Shown here in pieces: positions 8,198 to 14,176 of a stretch of DNA of 33,536 nt. The stretch is from a virus: positions 1-33,536 of the IMG/VR virus record IMGVR_UViG_3300032087_002492, one strand, 5' to 3'. The notes beneath the pieces are model-generated. The model saw nothing but the letters and a program-made list of their open reading frames with translations, was not told where the DNA came from and ran no database searches. Positions within the stretch are counted from its first letter, which is position 1, and each line of letters begins with the position of its first letter. The position numbers and the translations under genes are program-made.

Positions 8198-8570
8198 GCT
8201 AGCCGGGGGCTGGTTCAAATCCAAAGCTGCAACGAAAGCTGCAGAGACCGAGGCCAAGGTCGCAATGAAGAAAGCCGAGGCGAAGGTCTACGAGACCGAA
8301 GCCACGAGCACCATGCTCATGGAGCAGCAGCTGACCCGCCAGATGGAGAGCAGCTGGAAGGACGAGTTCTGGGTCATAATCTTTGGCTCGATTCTGGTCG
8401 CCTGCTTCCTGCCCTGGACACAAGAATATGTGAAGAACGGTTTCATTTTCCTGGACGAGCACACGCCGCCCTGGTTTGCGAACTGTCTCTACATATCCAT
8501 CAGCGCCAGCTTCGGGTACCGCATTGGTAAGGCGGGGCTCGGCGCCCTAGCAAACAGGAAACCCAAATGA
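8166..8570 (+). CDS. Putative holin with N-terminal coiled coil
   Basis: A 134-residue protein. After a short hydrophobic start, residues ~17-60 form an Ala/Lys/Glu-rich coiled coil (KAAETEAKVAMKKAEAKVYE). One clear membrane segment (FWVIIFGSILVACFLPW, residues ~69-85) and a second weaker one (FANCLYISISASFGYRIG, ~103-120) follow. The C-terminus is basic. Its ATGA overlap with the endolysin start at 8567 makes it the direct partner of the lysin, which has no signal peptide and so needs a holin. Assignment is by topology and context. Confidence 0.7.
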   Translation: MLQMLIGPAIELAGGWFKSKAATKAAETEAKVAMKKAEAKVYETEATSTMLMEQQLTRQMESSWKDEFWVIIFGSILVACFLPWTQEYVKNGFIFLDEHTPPWFANCLYISISASFGYRIGKAGLGALANRKPK

Positions 8571-9100
8571 GGGATAACTTTGAGCAATGCCTGTCCTGGC
8601 TGCTGAAGCACGAAGGCGGCTATGTAAATTCGGAACATGATCCCGGTGGCATGACCAACAAGGGCATCACAGCGCGCGTCTACGGCCAATGGCTGGCCGA
8701 CGCAATGGACGTCGATGCCGAGGTCACCGAAGAGGTCATGCGGAACATTCCGCAAAATCACGTCGAACAGATCTATCGCCAGGAATATTGGAACCGGGTA
8801 GCCGGCGACAAGCTGCCGTCCGGGCTCGACTGGGCTGTGTTTGACTGGGCTGTGAACAGTGGGGTCGGCAGATCCGCTCGCACCCTGCAGAAGATTGTCG
8901 GCGTCAAAGCTGACGGTGGTATCGGCCCGGTGACCCTGGGCGCTGTCGGCGTCCATGACACAGAGAAGCTGATCACCGACATGTATTCCCGGCGCCAGGC
9001 TTTCTACGAGCGGCTGAAGACCTTTGAGCATTTCGGCAAGGGCTGGACGCGGCGCAACGAAGAGACCCTAGAGCAGGCTGTGGAGCTGTGCCGTGGCTAA
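8567..9100 (+). CDS. GH108-type endolysin (N-acetylmuramidase)
   Basis: A 177-residue peptidoglycan hydrolase expected to cleave the MurNAc-GlcNAc backbone. Residues ~5-95 carry the glycosyl hydrolase 108 signature: WLLKHEGGYVNSEHDPGGMTNKGIT, with Glu16 in HEGGY as the catalytic acid, then WNRVAGDKLPSGLDWAVFDWAVNSG. Residues ~100-165 match the predicted peptidoglycan-binding domain usually fused to this family (TLQKIVGVKADGGIGPVTLGAV). Length is typical (~170-180 aa). There is no signal peptide, so release to the periplasm should depend on the holin(s) just upstream. The start overlaps the previous stop. Confidence 0.93.
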   Translation: MRDNFEQCLSWLLKHEGGYVNSEHDPGGMTNKGITARVYGQWLADAMDVDAEVTEEVMRNIPQNHVEQIYRQEYWNRVAGDKLPSGLDWAVFDWAVNSGVGRSARTLQKIVGVKADGGIGPVTLGAVGVHDTEKLITDMYSRRQAFYERLKTFEHFGKGWTRRNEETLEQAVELCRG

Positions 9101-9344
9101 GCGCAAGAAGGTCAACCTATCGGTCGGTCGCGGCGAGAAGCGGTCGATCAAACAGGGCGGCGGCCTCACAGCAAAAGGCCGGGCGAAATACAACCGGGCG
9201 ACAGGCAGCAATCTAAAGGCGCCAGTCACCGGCAAGGTCAAGCCAGGCAGCAAGGCTGCCAAACGGCGCAAGAGCTTCTGTGCCAGATCCCGGAGCTGGA
9301 CTGGCCCCAGAGGGAAGGCCGCAAGGCGTAGGTGGAAGTGTTAG
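9093..9344 (+). CDS. Small basic phage protein (possibly DUF6321-like)
   Basis: An 83-residue, very Lys/Arg-rich protein overlapping the lysin end by eight bases. The central GGLTAKGRAKYNRATGSNLK and the RRKSFCARSRSW near the end are distinctive and recur in small proteins of many environmental phages; I believe this is the DUF6321 family, but the number is from memory. No catalytic motif. The charge suggests nucleic-acid or cell-wall contact. It is the first of four consecutive tiny basic proteins. Confidence 0.8.
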   Translation: MAKRKKVNLSVGRGEKRSIKQGGGLTAKGRAKYNRATGSNLKAPVTGKVKPGSKAAKRRKSFCARSRSWTGPRGKAARRRWKC

Positions 9345-9353
9345 GAGATGCAC

Positions 9354-9473
9354 ATGTATGGCAAGAAAACCATGAAGAAGGCCGCGAAGAAGGGTGGCCT
9401 GACCAAGAAGCAGAAGACCCTGCCCAAGGCTCTGCAGTCCAAAATCATCAAAGCTAAAAAGAAGAAGCGCTGA
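9354..9473 (+). CDS. 39-residue lysine-rich peptide
   Basis: I chose ATG 9354 because AGGAG lies six bases upstream; the in-frame ATG at 9348 would sit on the Shine-Dalgarno itself. The peptide is about 40% Lys/Arg (for example KKTMKKAAKKGGLTKKQK), ends in KKKKR, and is probably unstructured until it binds nucleic acid or membrane. Its stop overlaps the next start (TGATG). No family recognised. Confidence 0.65.
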   Translation: MYGKKTMKKAAKKGGLTKKQKTLPKALQSKIIKAKKKKR

Positions 9474-9655
9474 TGGCTAAAAAAAGCCAGGTCAACAAGG
9501 CCGGCAACTATACCAAGGCCGGCATGAGGAAGCGGCTATATAAGTCGATCCTCGGCCGCGCCACGCACGGTACCGCTGCCGGCAAATGGTCAGCTCGGAA
9601 AGCCCAGCTGCTCGCCAAGGAATACAAGAAGCGGGGCGGGGGTTACCGAGACTGA
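9473..9655 (+). CDS. Small basic phage protein (possibly DUF5872-like)
   Basis: A 60-residue basic protein coupled by TGATG overlaps on both sides. AKKSQVNKAGNYTKAGMRKRL, then GKWSARKAQLLAKEYKKRGGGY, is a pattern I recognise from small proteins of many marine phages and, I believe, the DUF5872 family (name from memory). Function unknown. Its adjacency to other basic proteins suggests one short transcript producing several cationic products. Confidence 0.8.
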   Translation: MAKKSQVNKAGNYTKAGMRKRLYKSILGRATHGTAAGKWSARKAQLLAKEYKKRGGGYRD

Positions 9656-9888
9656 TGCGCGCACCACAGAAATCACTCAAGGATTGGGGCAAGCAGAAAT
9701 GGCGCACGAAGAGCGGCAAGAAGAGCAGCGAGACCGGCGAGCGGTATCTGCCGGAAGCAGCGATCAAGTCGCTCAGCTCAGCGGAATATGCTGCCACTAC
9801 GAGGGCGAAGCGCAAGGCGAAACGCCAGGGGAAGCAGTTCTCCAAGCAGCCCGAAAGCATTATGAAAAAGACCAGGCGGTTTAGATAA
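9655..9888 (+). CDS. Small basic phage protein
   Basis: A 77-residue protein. The ATG at 9655 overlaps the previous stop and is preferred over upstream in-frame starts. It contains SLKDWGKQKWRTKSGKKSSE, then GERYLPEAAIKSLSSAEYAATTRAKRKAKRQGK and a Lys/Arg-rich end. Similar proteins accompany the preceding family in environmental phages. Function unknown; nucleic-acid binding is plausible from charge. It is the last gene before attP and closes the late operon. Confidence 0.8.
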   Translation: MRAPQKSLKDWGKQKWRTKSGKKSSETGERYLPEAAIKSLSSAEYAATTRAKRKAKRQGKQFSKQPESIMKKTRRFR

Positions 9889-10034
9889 CCGTGTGCCAAA
9901 ACTCTTGGCACACAGATCGAAGCCGTGTGCCAACCGTGTGCCAAACTGGGCGGGATTGGATGGAATAGGATAGTATATGGTTGCACCATAACCCCCTGTA
10001 ATATATCGTAATGGGACATGTTGAGACGCTTTCT

Positions 10035-10064
10035 TGACAGGTTCGAGTCCCGTCACTCCCGCCA
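10035..10064 (+). other. tRNA 3'-end fragment (T-arm, acceptor strand and CCA), attP core
   Basis: The T-arm reads ACAGG-TTCGAGT-CCCGT, pairing except for one A-C position that also occurs in genuine tRNAs. It is followed by acceptor strand CACTCCC, discriminator G and CCA. No matching 5' half (GGGAGTG...) is nearby, so this is only the part that restores a host tRNA after integration. The isotype cannot be told from the fragment. Confidence 0.85.
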
Positions 10065-10070
10065 TTTAAG

Positions 10071-10104
10071 TCGCTGAAAGCATTAGCTTTCGGCGATTTT
10101 TTTT
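10071..10104 (+). terminator. Rho-independent terminator beside the attP core
   Basis: TCGCTGAAAGC (10071-10081), loop ATTA, GCTTTCGGCGA (10086-10096), then eight T. An 11-bp stem with one G-T pair is very strong. It sits seven bases after the tRNA CCA and may be the host tRNA's own terminator captured in the core; it would also stop late transcription before int. Confidence 0.9.
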
Positions 10105-10170
10105 GTGCCTGTGTGCCAAACGTGTGCCAAAGGTTGCAGAGAAAATCATAAGCGGGTGCGGGATTTCACC

Positions 10171-10199
10171 TTGACCTTGACGGAAACCGTCACTATATT
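10171..10199 (+). promoter_or_regulatory. Sigma70-type promoter of the integrase, with embedded operator
   Basis: -35 TTGACC (10171-10176), a 17-base spacer, then -10 TATATT (10194-10199). The spacer holds the dyad GACGG-AAA-CCGTC (10179-10191), related to the GACG...CGTC elements near the repressor and nuclease promoters. The predicted start of transcription is near 10206, about 23 bases before the int ATG. Confidence 0.7.
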
Positions 10200-10228
10200 T
10201 GACGTGTAAGGTCAAGAAAGGGAAAGCC

Positions 10229-11347
10229 ATGCATATCGTAATCAAAGAACACAAGTCACGCGCTAAGGCAGGACACGCAGCGTTCTGTGTAGACACCCGC
10301 TCGCTGGTCGATGGCGGCAAGCGCAGCTTCTTCGCAACCCGGCAGCAGGCCCAGGCGTATGTCGATCACATTGCGTCTGAGCTGGCGCCCAACCTGGGCG
10401 AGAGCTGGGACTGGACGTTCCAGCAGCTGCGCGACCATTTCGTGGCGCACGTCGAGCGCGCACATGAGGACGGCGACGTCACCCGGTCGAGCATGATTGA
10501 GAAGCGCCGGCACAGCCAGACCTTCATCGATCTGAAGCTGAACAACAAGGTGCTGGCCAAGTCGAAGGTGCGCGATCTGACCACCGGCCAGATCCGGCTG
10601 CAGCTGATGGACGAGCTGAAGACTGGCCGCTCCATCAAGACTGTGAAGAACATCATGGGCAACGTCCGCGTCATGCTCGACTTTGCGATTGATTCGGGCT
10701 GCCGCAACAGCAACCCGGCCCTGGGTGTAAAGGCCAAGGGTGCCAAGAGCCATGACACTGGCAAGGCCCAGCGCATCCAGCCGGCAGTGATCGAATCCAT
10801 CATTGCCCACATGCCTGAAGCCTGGGCGCTGCGCGCTCGCTTCGCTGCCACTACCGGCCTGCGCCAGGGTGAGCAGCGCGCCCTGCTGTGGTCTGACATC
10901 GATCTGGACAACGGCTATGTGTATGTCACCAAGGCTGTGAAGCACCGCGCCGAGGTAGGCGACACCAAGACCGCCAAGGGCAACCGCAAGGTGCCACTGA
11001 CCCCCGACGTCAAACAGCTGCTGCAGGAGCTCTATCTGCGCGCTGGGCGGCCGTCAGCTGGTCAGCTGGTGTTCCCTAGCACAACCGGCAACGTGCTCTC
11101 TGACAGCCGTTTCCTGGCCGCTCTGCACAAGGCCTGTGACGCAGCTGGCGTCGAGCGCATCCGGTGGCACGATCTGCGCCACTACTACGCGAGCCGGATT
11201 TTGCAGGCGTTCAACGGTGACTGGTGGACAGTGACCAACCTGATGGGCCACGAGAGCATCAAGACAACCACCAACATCTATGGCCACTGGCTCGAAAGCG
11301 AAGAGCAGGACGCCAAGATCGCGGACGCTATCTCGGGGGCGTTCTAA
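10229..11347 (+). CDS. int: Tyrosine-type site-specific integrase
   Basis: A 372-residue recombinase that should integrate the phage at a host tRNA 3' end. The catalytic set is complete: Arg212 (TTGLRQGEQRALLW), a beta-hairpin Lys near 250 (TKTAKGNRKVPL), His314 and Arg317 (HDLRHYYAS), His341 (LMGHESIKTT) and Tyr351 (NIYGHW). Residues 1-~60 are the likely arm-binding part and ~60-170 the core-binding SAM-like domain. I start at ATG 10229 because the longer open frame begins inside the predicted -10 box. The gene lies next to attP on the same strand and ends just before a strong terminator. Confidence 0.95.
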   Translation: MHIVIKEHKSRAKAGHAAFCVDTRSLVDGGKRSFFATRQQAQAYVDHIASELAPNLGESWDWTFQQLRDHFVAHVERAHEDGDVTRSSMIEKRRHSQTFIDLKLNNKVLAKSKVRDLTTGQIRLQLMDELKTGRSIKTVKNIMGNVRVMLDFAIDSGCRNSNPALGVKAKGAKSHDTGKAQRIQPAVIESIIAHMPEAWALRARFAATTGLRQGEQRALLWSDIDLDNGYVYVTKAVKHRAEVGDTKTAKGNRKVPLTPDVKQLLQELYLRAGRPSAGQLVFPSTTGNVLSDSRFLAALHKACDAAGVERIRWHDLRHYYASRILQAFNGDWWTVTNLMGHESIKTTTNIYGHWLESEEQDAKIADAISGAF

Positions 11348-11352
11348 GCAAA

Positions 11353-11381
11353 GGGGGCGCCTCAGCGCCCCCTTCTTGTTT
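11353..11381 (+). terminator. Intrinsic terminator after int, between converging operons
   Basis: GGGGGCGC (11353-11360), loop CTCA, GCGCCCCC (11365-11372), then TTCTTGTTT. The 8-bp GC stem ends the integrase message. The minus-strand operon arrives from the other side with only a short T stretch, so it may act weakly in both directions. Confidence 0.88.
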
Positions 11382-11425
11382 CTATCGCCGCCTGGTGGAA
11401 GCGAATTGCAATCTGGTCGAGCTCG

Positions 11426-11674
11426 TCAGCTGACGCTTTCCTGGTCACGAACTGGCCCAGCACTATCGCGCAGACCTTGCCCGGCACCGGGTACACCAGA
11501 AATTCCGCAGACGTCGTCAAGCACAGCTCGTGCGACATAGATCTTCTTTCCAGTTTTGATCGTCGGGACGTCATTGCTTTTAATAAGGCGCCACGTCCTT
11601 TTGTAGCTGGCGTCTGTGTCTTCCCCAAAAAGATACGCAGCTGCTTCATGCAGCGTGAGAAGATTACCATCCAT
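11426..11674 (-). CDS. Excisionase-like helix-turn-helix protein
   Basis: An 82-residue protein. The start at 11674 gives MDGNLLTLHEAAAYLFG with a G-rich ribosome site (GGGGG) about five bases upstream, and overlaps the preceding gene by 11 bases. Residues 5-60 read LTLHEAAAYL, W-RLI-SNDVPTIKTGKKIYV, ARAVLDDV, the pattern of MerR/excisionase-type winged helix domains (HTH_17-like). Such proteins bend att DNA to favour excision. Location at the end of the repressor-strand operon and next to int supports Xis, but a transcription regulator is also possible. A different-frame ORF over this stretch looks less protein-like. Confidence 0.65.
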   Translation of the reverse strand: MDGNLLTLHEAAAYLFGEDTDASYKRTWRLIKSNDVPTIKTGKKIYVARAVLDDVCGISGVPGAGQGLRDSAGPVRDQESVS

Positions 11675-12044
11675 TGCTACCCCCACTAGGCTGCGGCGAC
11701 GGTGCTGCAGGCGTTGGTGCCGGCGCGCTTCTGGCGCCATCAGGCTTGTTCACCATGAGCTGGAACGACATGACCTTCGGAAACTCTCGGACGTCTTCGA
11801 CGCCTGGGGTGCGCTCCGATATGGTAATGCCCAGCTCGACGCCGGCCTCGGCCAGCTGGTGGTAGAGATCTTCGCAGATCTGCTTTTGCTCAGCTGTCAT
11901 GGGCGCGAAGCTGCGCGTCGTGTCGTTCCACTCTGTGCGGAACTGCAGGAACGCGATGCCCCGGTACTCGACAGGCTCGCCGTGCATGTCGTTCTGACGG
12001 ACATCCCGGCGCATCTTAATTTTAGATCGTGAAAAATGCGGCAT
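11664..12044 (-). CDS. Hypothetical protein with Pro/Ala-rich tail in the recombination operon
   Basis: A 126-residue protein. Two consecutive ATGs occur; the one at 12044 has GGGAG seven bases upstream and forms a TGATG overlap with the upstream stop. It has a basic start (HFSRSKIKMRRDVRQ), a mixed alpha/beta middle (EYRGIAFLQFRTEWND; LYHQLAEAGVELGITISERTPG) and a flexible tail rich in Pro, Ala and Ser ending GGSNGW. A compact domain with a flexible tail next to a nuclease and possible annealing protein is reminiscent of single-strand-binding proteins, but the usual acidic tip is absent. Function unknown. Confidence 0.7.
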   Translation of the reverse strand: MPHFSRSKIKMRRDVRQNDMHGEPVEYRGIAFLQFRTEWNDTTRSFAPMTAEQKQICEDLYHQLAEAGVELGITISERTPGVEDVREFPKVMSFQLMVNKPDGARSAPAPTPAAPSPQPSGGSNGW

Positions 12045-12721
12045 CATCTTACTCCCGAGTTAATGCTTTCATAGCGGTTGTTGTAATGGTCGAAGAGCTC
12101 GGCATAGAGCTCGCGGTCTGCTTCCTGCAGATCTTGGCGCTGTTTCTCTGTACGGCGCGCCCAGGCCTGCATGGCGCCGAGGGTGACCTCGTTGTCCAGC
12201 TTGGCCTTTTCCTGGTCTACCCAGTCCCGCCAGGGGTTATCGTCAAAGGGTATGTTGTCAGCATCCAGCGACGGTGCCGGCGGCTGCTGAGCAGGCTTTT
12301 CCGGCTCGGGCTGTGGCACCCCGCCCATGCTGTCTGGCCGCTCTTCCTTGAAGGCGTCAGCTTCATCCTCGGAATAGACGAAGCCGGCCACGCCGATCAG
12401 TTTCAGAATCACGCGATCTTTTGCGCGCTTCTCTGCCATTGCGAAGGGATAGCTGTTCTTGTTGTTGTAGCTAGCAGCTTCACCAACAGACCATTCAAAC
12501 CGATCTTTGAGCCGGCCTGAGACAAGCACGGCTGCGTATTTCTTTTCGGCGCTCGCGTCGATTATTGTCGGCACGTCAAAGACAATACCCAGGTGTTCTG
12601 CGACCTGTTCCAGGGCTTTGTGCAGCGCTACAGGGGTGCCGTGGCAATCCCATGTGGCCTGTTCCCTGGTGAGACCTATCGCTTTGAAGATCTCAATTAG
12701 TTTCTGGGGCAAATCAGCCAT
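12044..12721 (-). CDS. Possible single-strand annealing protein (ERF/Rad52-like)
   Basis: A 225-residue protein with GGAG seven bases before ATG 12721. Residues ~25-130 include ATWDCHGTPVALHKALEQVAEHLG, then RFEWSVGEAASYNNKNSYPFAMAEKRAKDRVILKLIG and FVYSEDEADAF. The AMAEKRAKDRVILKL-type helix followed by YSE-EAD is a pattern I associate with phage annealing proteins and their relatives. The C-terminal third (PQPEPEKPAQQPP) is a linker plus a helical tail. It sits in one operon with a PD-(D/E)XK-like nuclease, the usual exonuclease/annealase pairing. The nuclease partner is clearer than this assignment. Confidence 0.6.
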   Translation of the reverse strand: MADLPQKLIEIFKAIGLTREQATWDCHGTPVALHKALEQVAEHLGIVFDVPTIIDASAEKKYAAVLVSGRLKDRFEWSVGEAASYNNKNSYPFAMAEKRAKDRVILKLIGVAGFVYSEDEADAFKEERPDSMGGVPQPEPEKPAQQPPAPSLDADNIPFDDNPWRDWVDQEKAKLDNEVTLGAMQAWARRTEKQRQDLQEADRELYAELFDHYNNRYESINSGVR

Positions 12722-13061
12722 TCATGTTCTCCAAAAAGTCGATGCCTTTGTCGGTGATCTTCCACACCACCTCTTGGCGTTTACGTTCATTCCTGGCGCG
12801 CTCGCCGCTGTCGGCGACCAGGCCCATGCGTTGCAGCTCGGTGAGCCGAGGCTTGACGCTGTAGAGCCAGGCGCCCATCCTCTCGGCAACCTGGCTTCCT
12901 GTCAGGCCGGGCTGGGCTGAGGCGAGGCTTTGCAGGGCTTGAAGCCTCAGTCCAGTTACCTTTGGTGCGATAAACTCAGCTGCTGCCAGCTCAGTGTCCT
13001 TCGCGTTCTTATGAACATTCGGGCCAGGGTCGCCTGGCCAATCCAACAGATCACCTTGCAT
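12714..13061 (-). CDS. Winged helix-turn-helix DNA-binding protein
   Basis: A 115-residue protein. ATG 13061 has AAGGAG seven bases upstream and overlaps the preceding stop (TGATG); longer in-frame starts lack this. Residues ~40-112 form a winged helix: GLRLQALQSL, LTGSQVAERMGAWLYSVKPRLTELQRMGLV, then a basic wing (ERARNERKRQEVVWKITDKGIDFLEN). This MarR/phage-regulator-like fold points to a transcriptional regulator, perhaps of early genes or of its own operon. Its stop overlaps the next gene by eight bases. Confidence 0.75.
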   Translation of the reverse strand: MQGDLLDWPGDPGPNVHKNAKDTELAAAEFIAPKVTGLRLQALQSLASAQPGLTGSQVAERMGAWLYSVKPRLTELQRMGLVADSGERARNERKRQEVVWKITDKGIDFLENMNG

Positions 13062-13171
13062 CACCACGCTCCTTCGGGTGCCAGCACCCACATGATGAAA
13101 TACAACTCGACCATCAGCAGCGCGAAGGCGATGCCGGCGATGATCTCTTTGAACCATTCCCATTTAGTCAT
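13061..13171 (-). CDS. 36-residue single-pass membrane peptide
   Basis: MTKWEWFKEIIAG is followed by a hydrophobic stretch (IAFALLMVELYFIMWVLA, residues ~14-31) and a short tail. GGAG lies six bases before the ATG. Start and stop overlap both neighbours by one base (TAATG and TGATG), so translation is very likely. A membrane peptide inside a recombination operon is unexpected; possible roles include exclusion of other phages or tethering. No family recognised. Confidence 0.7.
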   Translation of the reverse strand: MTKWEWFKEIIAGIAFALLMVELYFIMWVLAPEGAW

Positions 13172-14112
13172 TACACACTCCATATCTTCCGGGCCTCAGC
13201 CAGGTATGTTTCGGGTTCATCCCAGTAAATTGCACGCCAGTCTGGCGAGACCAGGCTGAACAACTCGTCCTGAGTTTTGGCTGCGCGCAGTATGTTTTCG
13301 GTGGTTTTGTGCTGCAGGATGATGTCGTTCAGCACGTCCTGCAGAAAGTCGTCGCGCAGCTCGGGCGCGTTGTCGGGCGTGAACACCCGATAGTCGGTCG
13401 CGTTGGCGTACACCAAGAACGGTGGCCGGTTACCATTGAGAGCCCAGAACCCAGCTGACTGATAGACATTGTTCATGTCGAACATGCCAGTCAGCGAAGA
13501 CGGCAACCCGCTTGAATGGAACGACCAACCTTTTTTGGTCTTCACTCTTTTCGACCATTTGGTTTTAAGGTCGCCGCGGTTCGCATAGTCCGGCCGGGTA
13601 TCATGGGGCAGCGCAAGACCGGGCAGGGTGTTCAACAGCTGCATCTCACCCAGGATACGGTTCTCGCTTGCCATAGCCTCTTGCAGGCCTTTGATGGCGT
13701 GTTCTGCAACCAGGGGCAGCTCTTCCAGGTATTTATCTTTCCGGGCTGCGTCGTCTTCATCTTTGGGCTCATAGGCCTGCAGCTGCTCGACGCCGGCATG
13801 GGTAGCTTCGGACAGGCTCAGTGTTTCACCCTTGTCATCCATGACCAGATGTAGGTCAGTGATGGTCTGGGTGGCCTTGCCGGCTTCCATGTTGGCTGAG
13901 CTGCGCCGACTGTTCAGACGATAAAGAACGTCTTTAGCTTTTAGCTTGTCGGCATCTGATGCGCTGGTGTTTCGCAGCACGGTGTAGGCAGCATCGATTT
14001 GCGGCCTGATCACACATTTTTCAAAAAGGTTTTTTGCCCGATCTTTCGAGCGAGGATTGGAATGGGTACGCACGTTGTGGCGCGTTGCCCAGTCCGGGAC
14101 GTCATGTAACAT
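13171..14112 (-). CDS. PD-(D/E)XK-type exonuclease
   Basis: A 313-residue protein. I prefer ATG 14112 (MLHDVPDWATRH) because GGGAG lies eight bases upstream; an ATG at 14127 lacks a ribosome site. Helical residues 1-~165 (VEQLQAYEPKDEDDAARKD, NRILGEMQLLNTLPG) precede DTRPDYANRGDLKTKWSKR, which fits the D...(D/E)xK core of RecB/lambda-exonuclease-like nucleases. A later SAGFWALNGNRPPFLVYANATDY resembles the Q-x-x-x-Y helix region and strand of the family. It probably degrades one strand of DNA ends to feed an annealing protein encoded downstream in the same operon. The stop overlaps the next ATG. Confidence 0.72.
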   Translation of the reverse strand: MLHDVPDWATRHNVRTHSNPRSKDRAKNLFEKCVIRPQIDAAYTVLRNTSASDADKLKAKDVLYRLNSRRSSANMEAGKATQTITDLHLVMDDKGETLSLSEATHAGVEQLQAYEPKDEDDAARKDKYLEELPLVAEHAIKGLQEAMASENRILGEMQLLNTLPGLALPHDTRPDYANRGDLKTKWSKRVKTKKGWSFHSSGLPSSLTGMFDMNNVYQSAGFWALNGNRPPFLVYANATDYRVFTPDNAPELRDDFLQDVLNDIILQHKTTENILRAAKTQDELFSLVSPDWRAIYWDEPETYLAEARKIWSV

Positions 14113-14120
14113 AGCAGTTT

Positions 14121-14140
14121 CTCCCATACTATTATGGGAG
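14121..14140 (-). promoter_or_regulatory. Inverted repeat able to hide the nuclease ribosome-binding site
   Basis: CTCCCAT and ATGGGAG form a perfect 7-bp inverted repeat with a 6-base loop. On the minus-strand mRNA the 3' arm contains the GGGAG that precedes ATG 14112, so folding would block translation. Transcripts starting at the local promoter (start near 14138) would lack part of the 5' arm. Confidence 0.55.
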
Positions 14141-14143
14141 AGA

Positions 14144-14176
14144 ACGTATCACCACATGACGGCAGACGTCAAGTCA
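14144..14176 (-). promoter_or_regulatory. Predicted nuclease-operon promoter with repeated operator element
   Basis: On the minus strand TTGACG (14172-14167) is followed after 16-17 bases by GATACG/ATACGT. It lies within the 19-base element GACGGCAGACGTCAAGTCA (14158-14176), which differs at one base from the copy at 14864-14882. The element contains the dyad GACG-GCAGA-CGTC. Expression of the nuclease is therefore likely tied to the same repressor. The -10 is poor. Confidence 0.5.

Larger units (their letters stand above)
9891..10130 (+). other. attP: attP site with integrase arm-type repeats on both sides of a tRNA-derived core
   Basis: GTGTGCCAA occurs in direct orientation at 9891-9899, 9925-9933, 9936-9944, 10111-10119 and 10122-10130, and inverted at 9905-9913. 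Between the two groups lies a sequence ending as a tRNA 3' end with CCA (10062-10064), followed by a terminator. The integrase gene starts 100 bases to the right. Tyrosine integrases use a core identical to the target gene's 3' end plus flanking arm sites, which fits exactly. Having arms and phage genes on both sides marks an unintegrated attP rather than attL or attR. Confidence 0.85.

Noticed and set aside
9890-10065. Possible complete tRNA gene
   Set aside because: Only the T-arm, acceptor 3' strand and CCA are present; no matching 5' half (GGGAGTG...) or anticodon arm precedes it.
9889-10130. CRISPR-like array from repeated GTGTGCCAA
   Set aside because: Repeats are nine bases, irregularly spaced, with one inverted copy, and surround a tRNA core beside an integrase; arm-type sites explain them.
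11362-11670. 102-residue minus-strand frame overlapping the excisionase-like gene
   Set aside because: The alternative frame (11426-11674) has a clear helix-turn-helix pattern, a better ribosome site and an overlap with the upstream gene.
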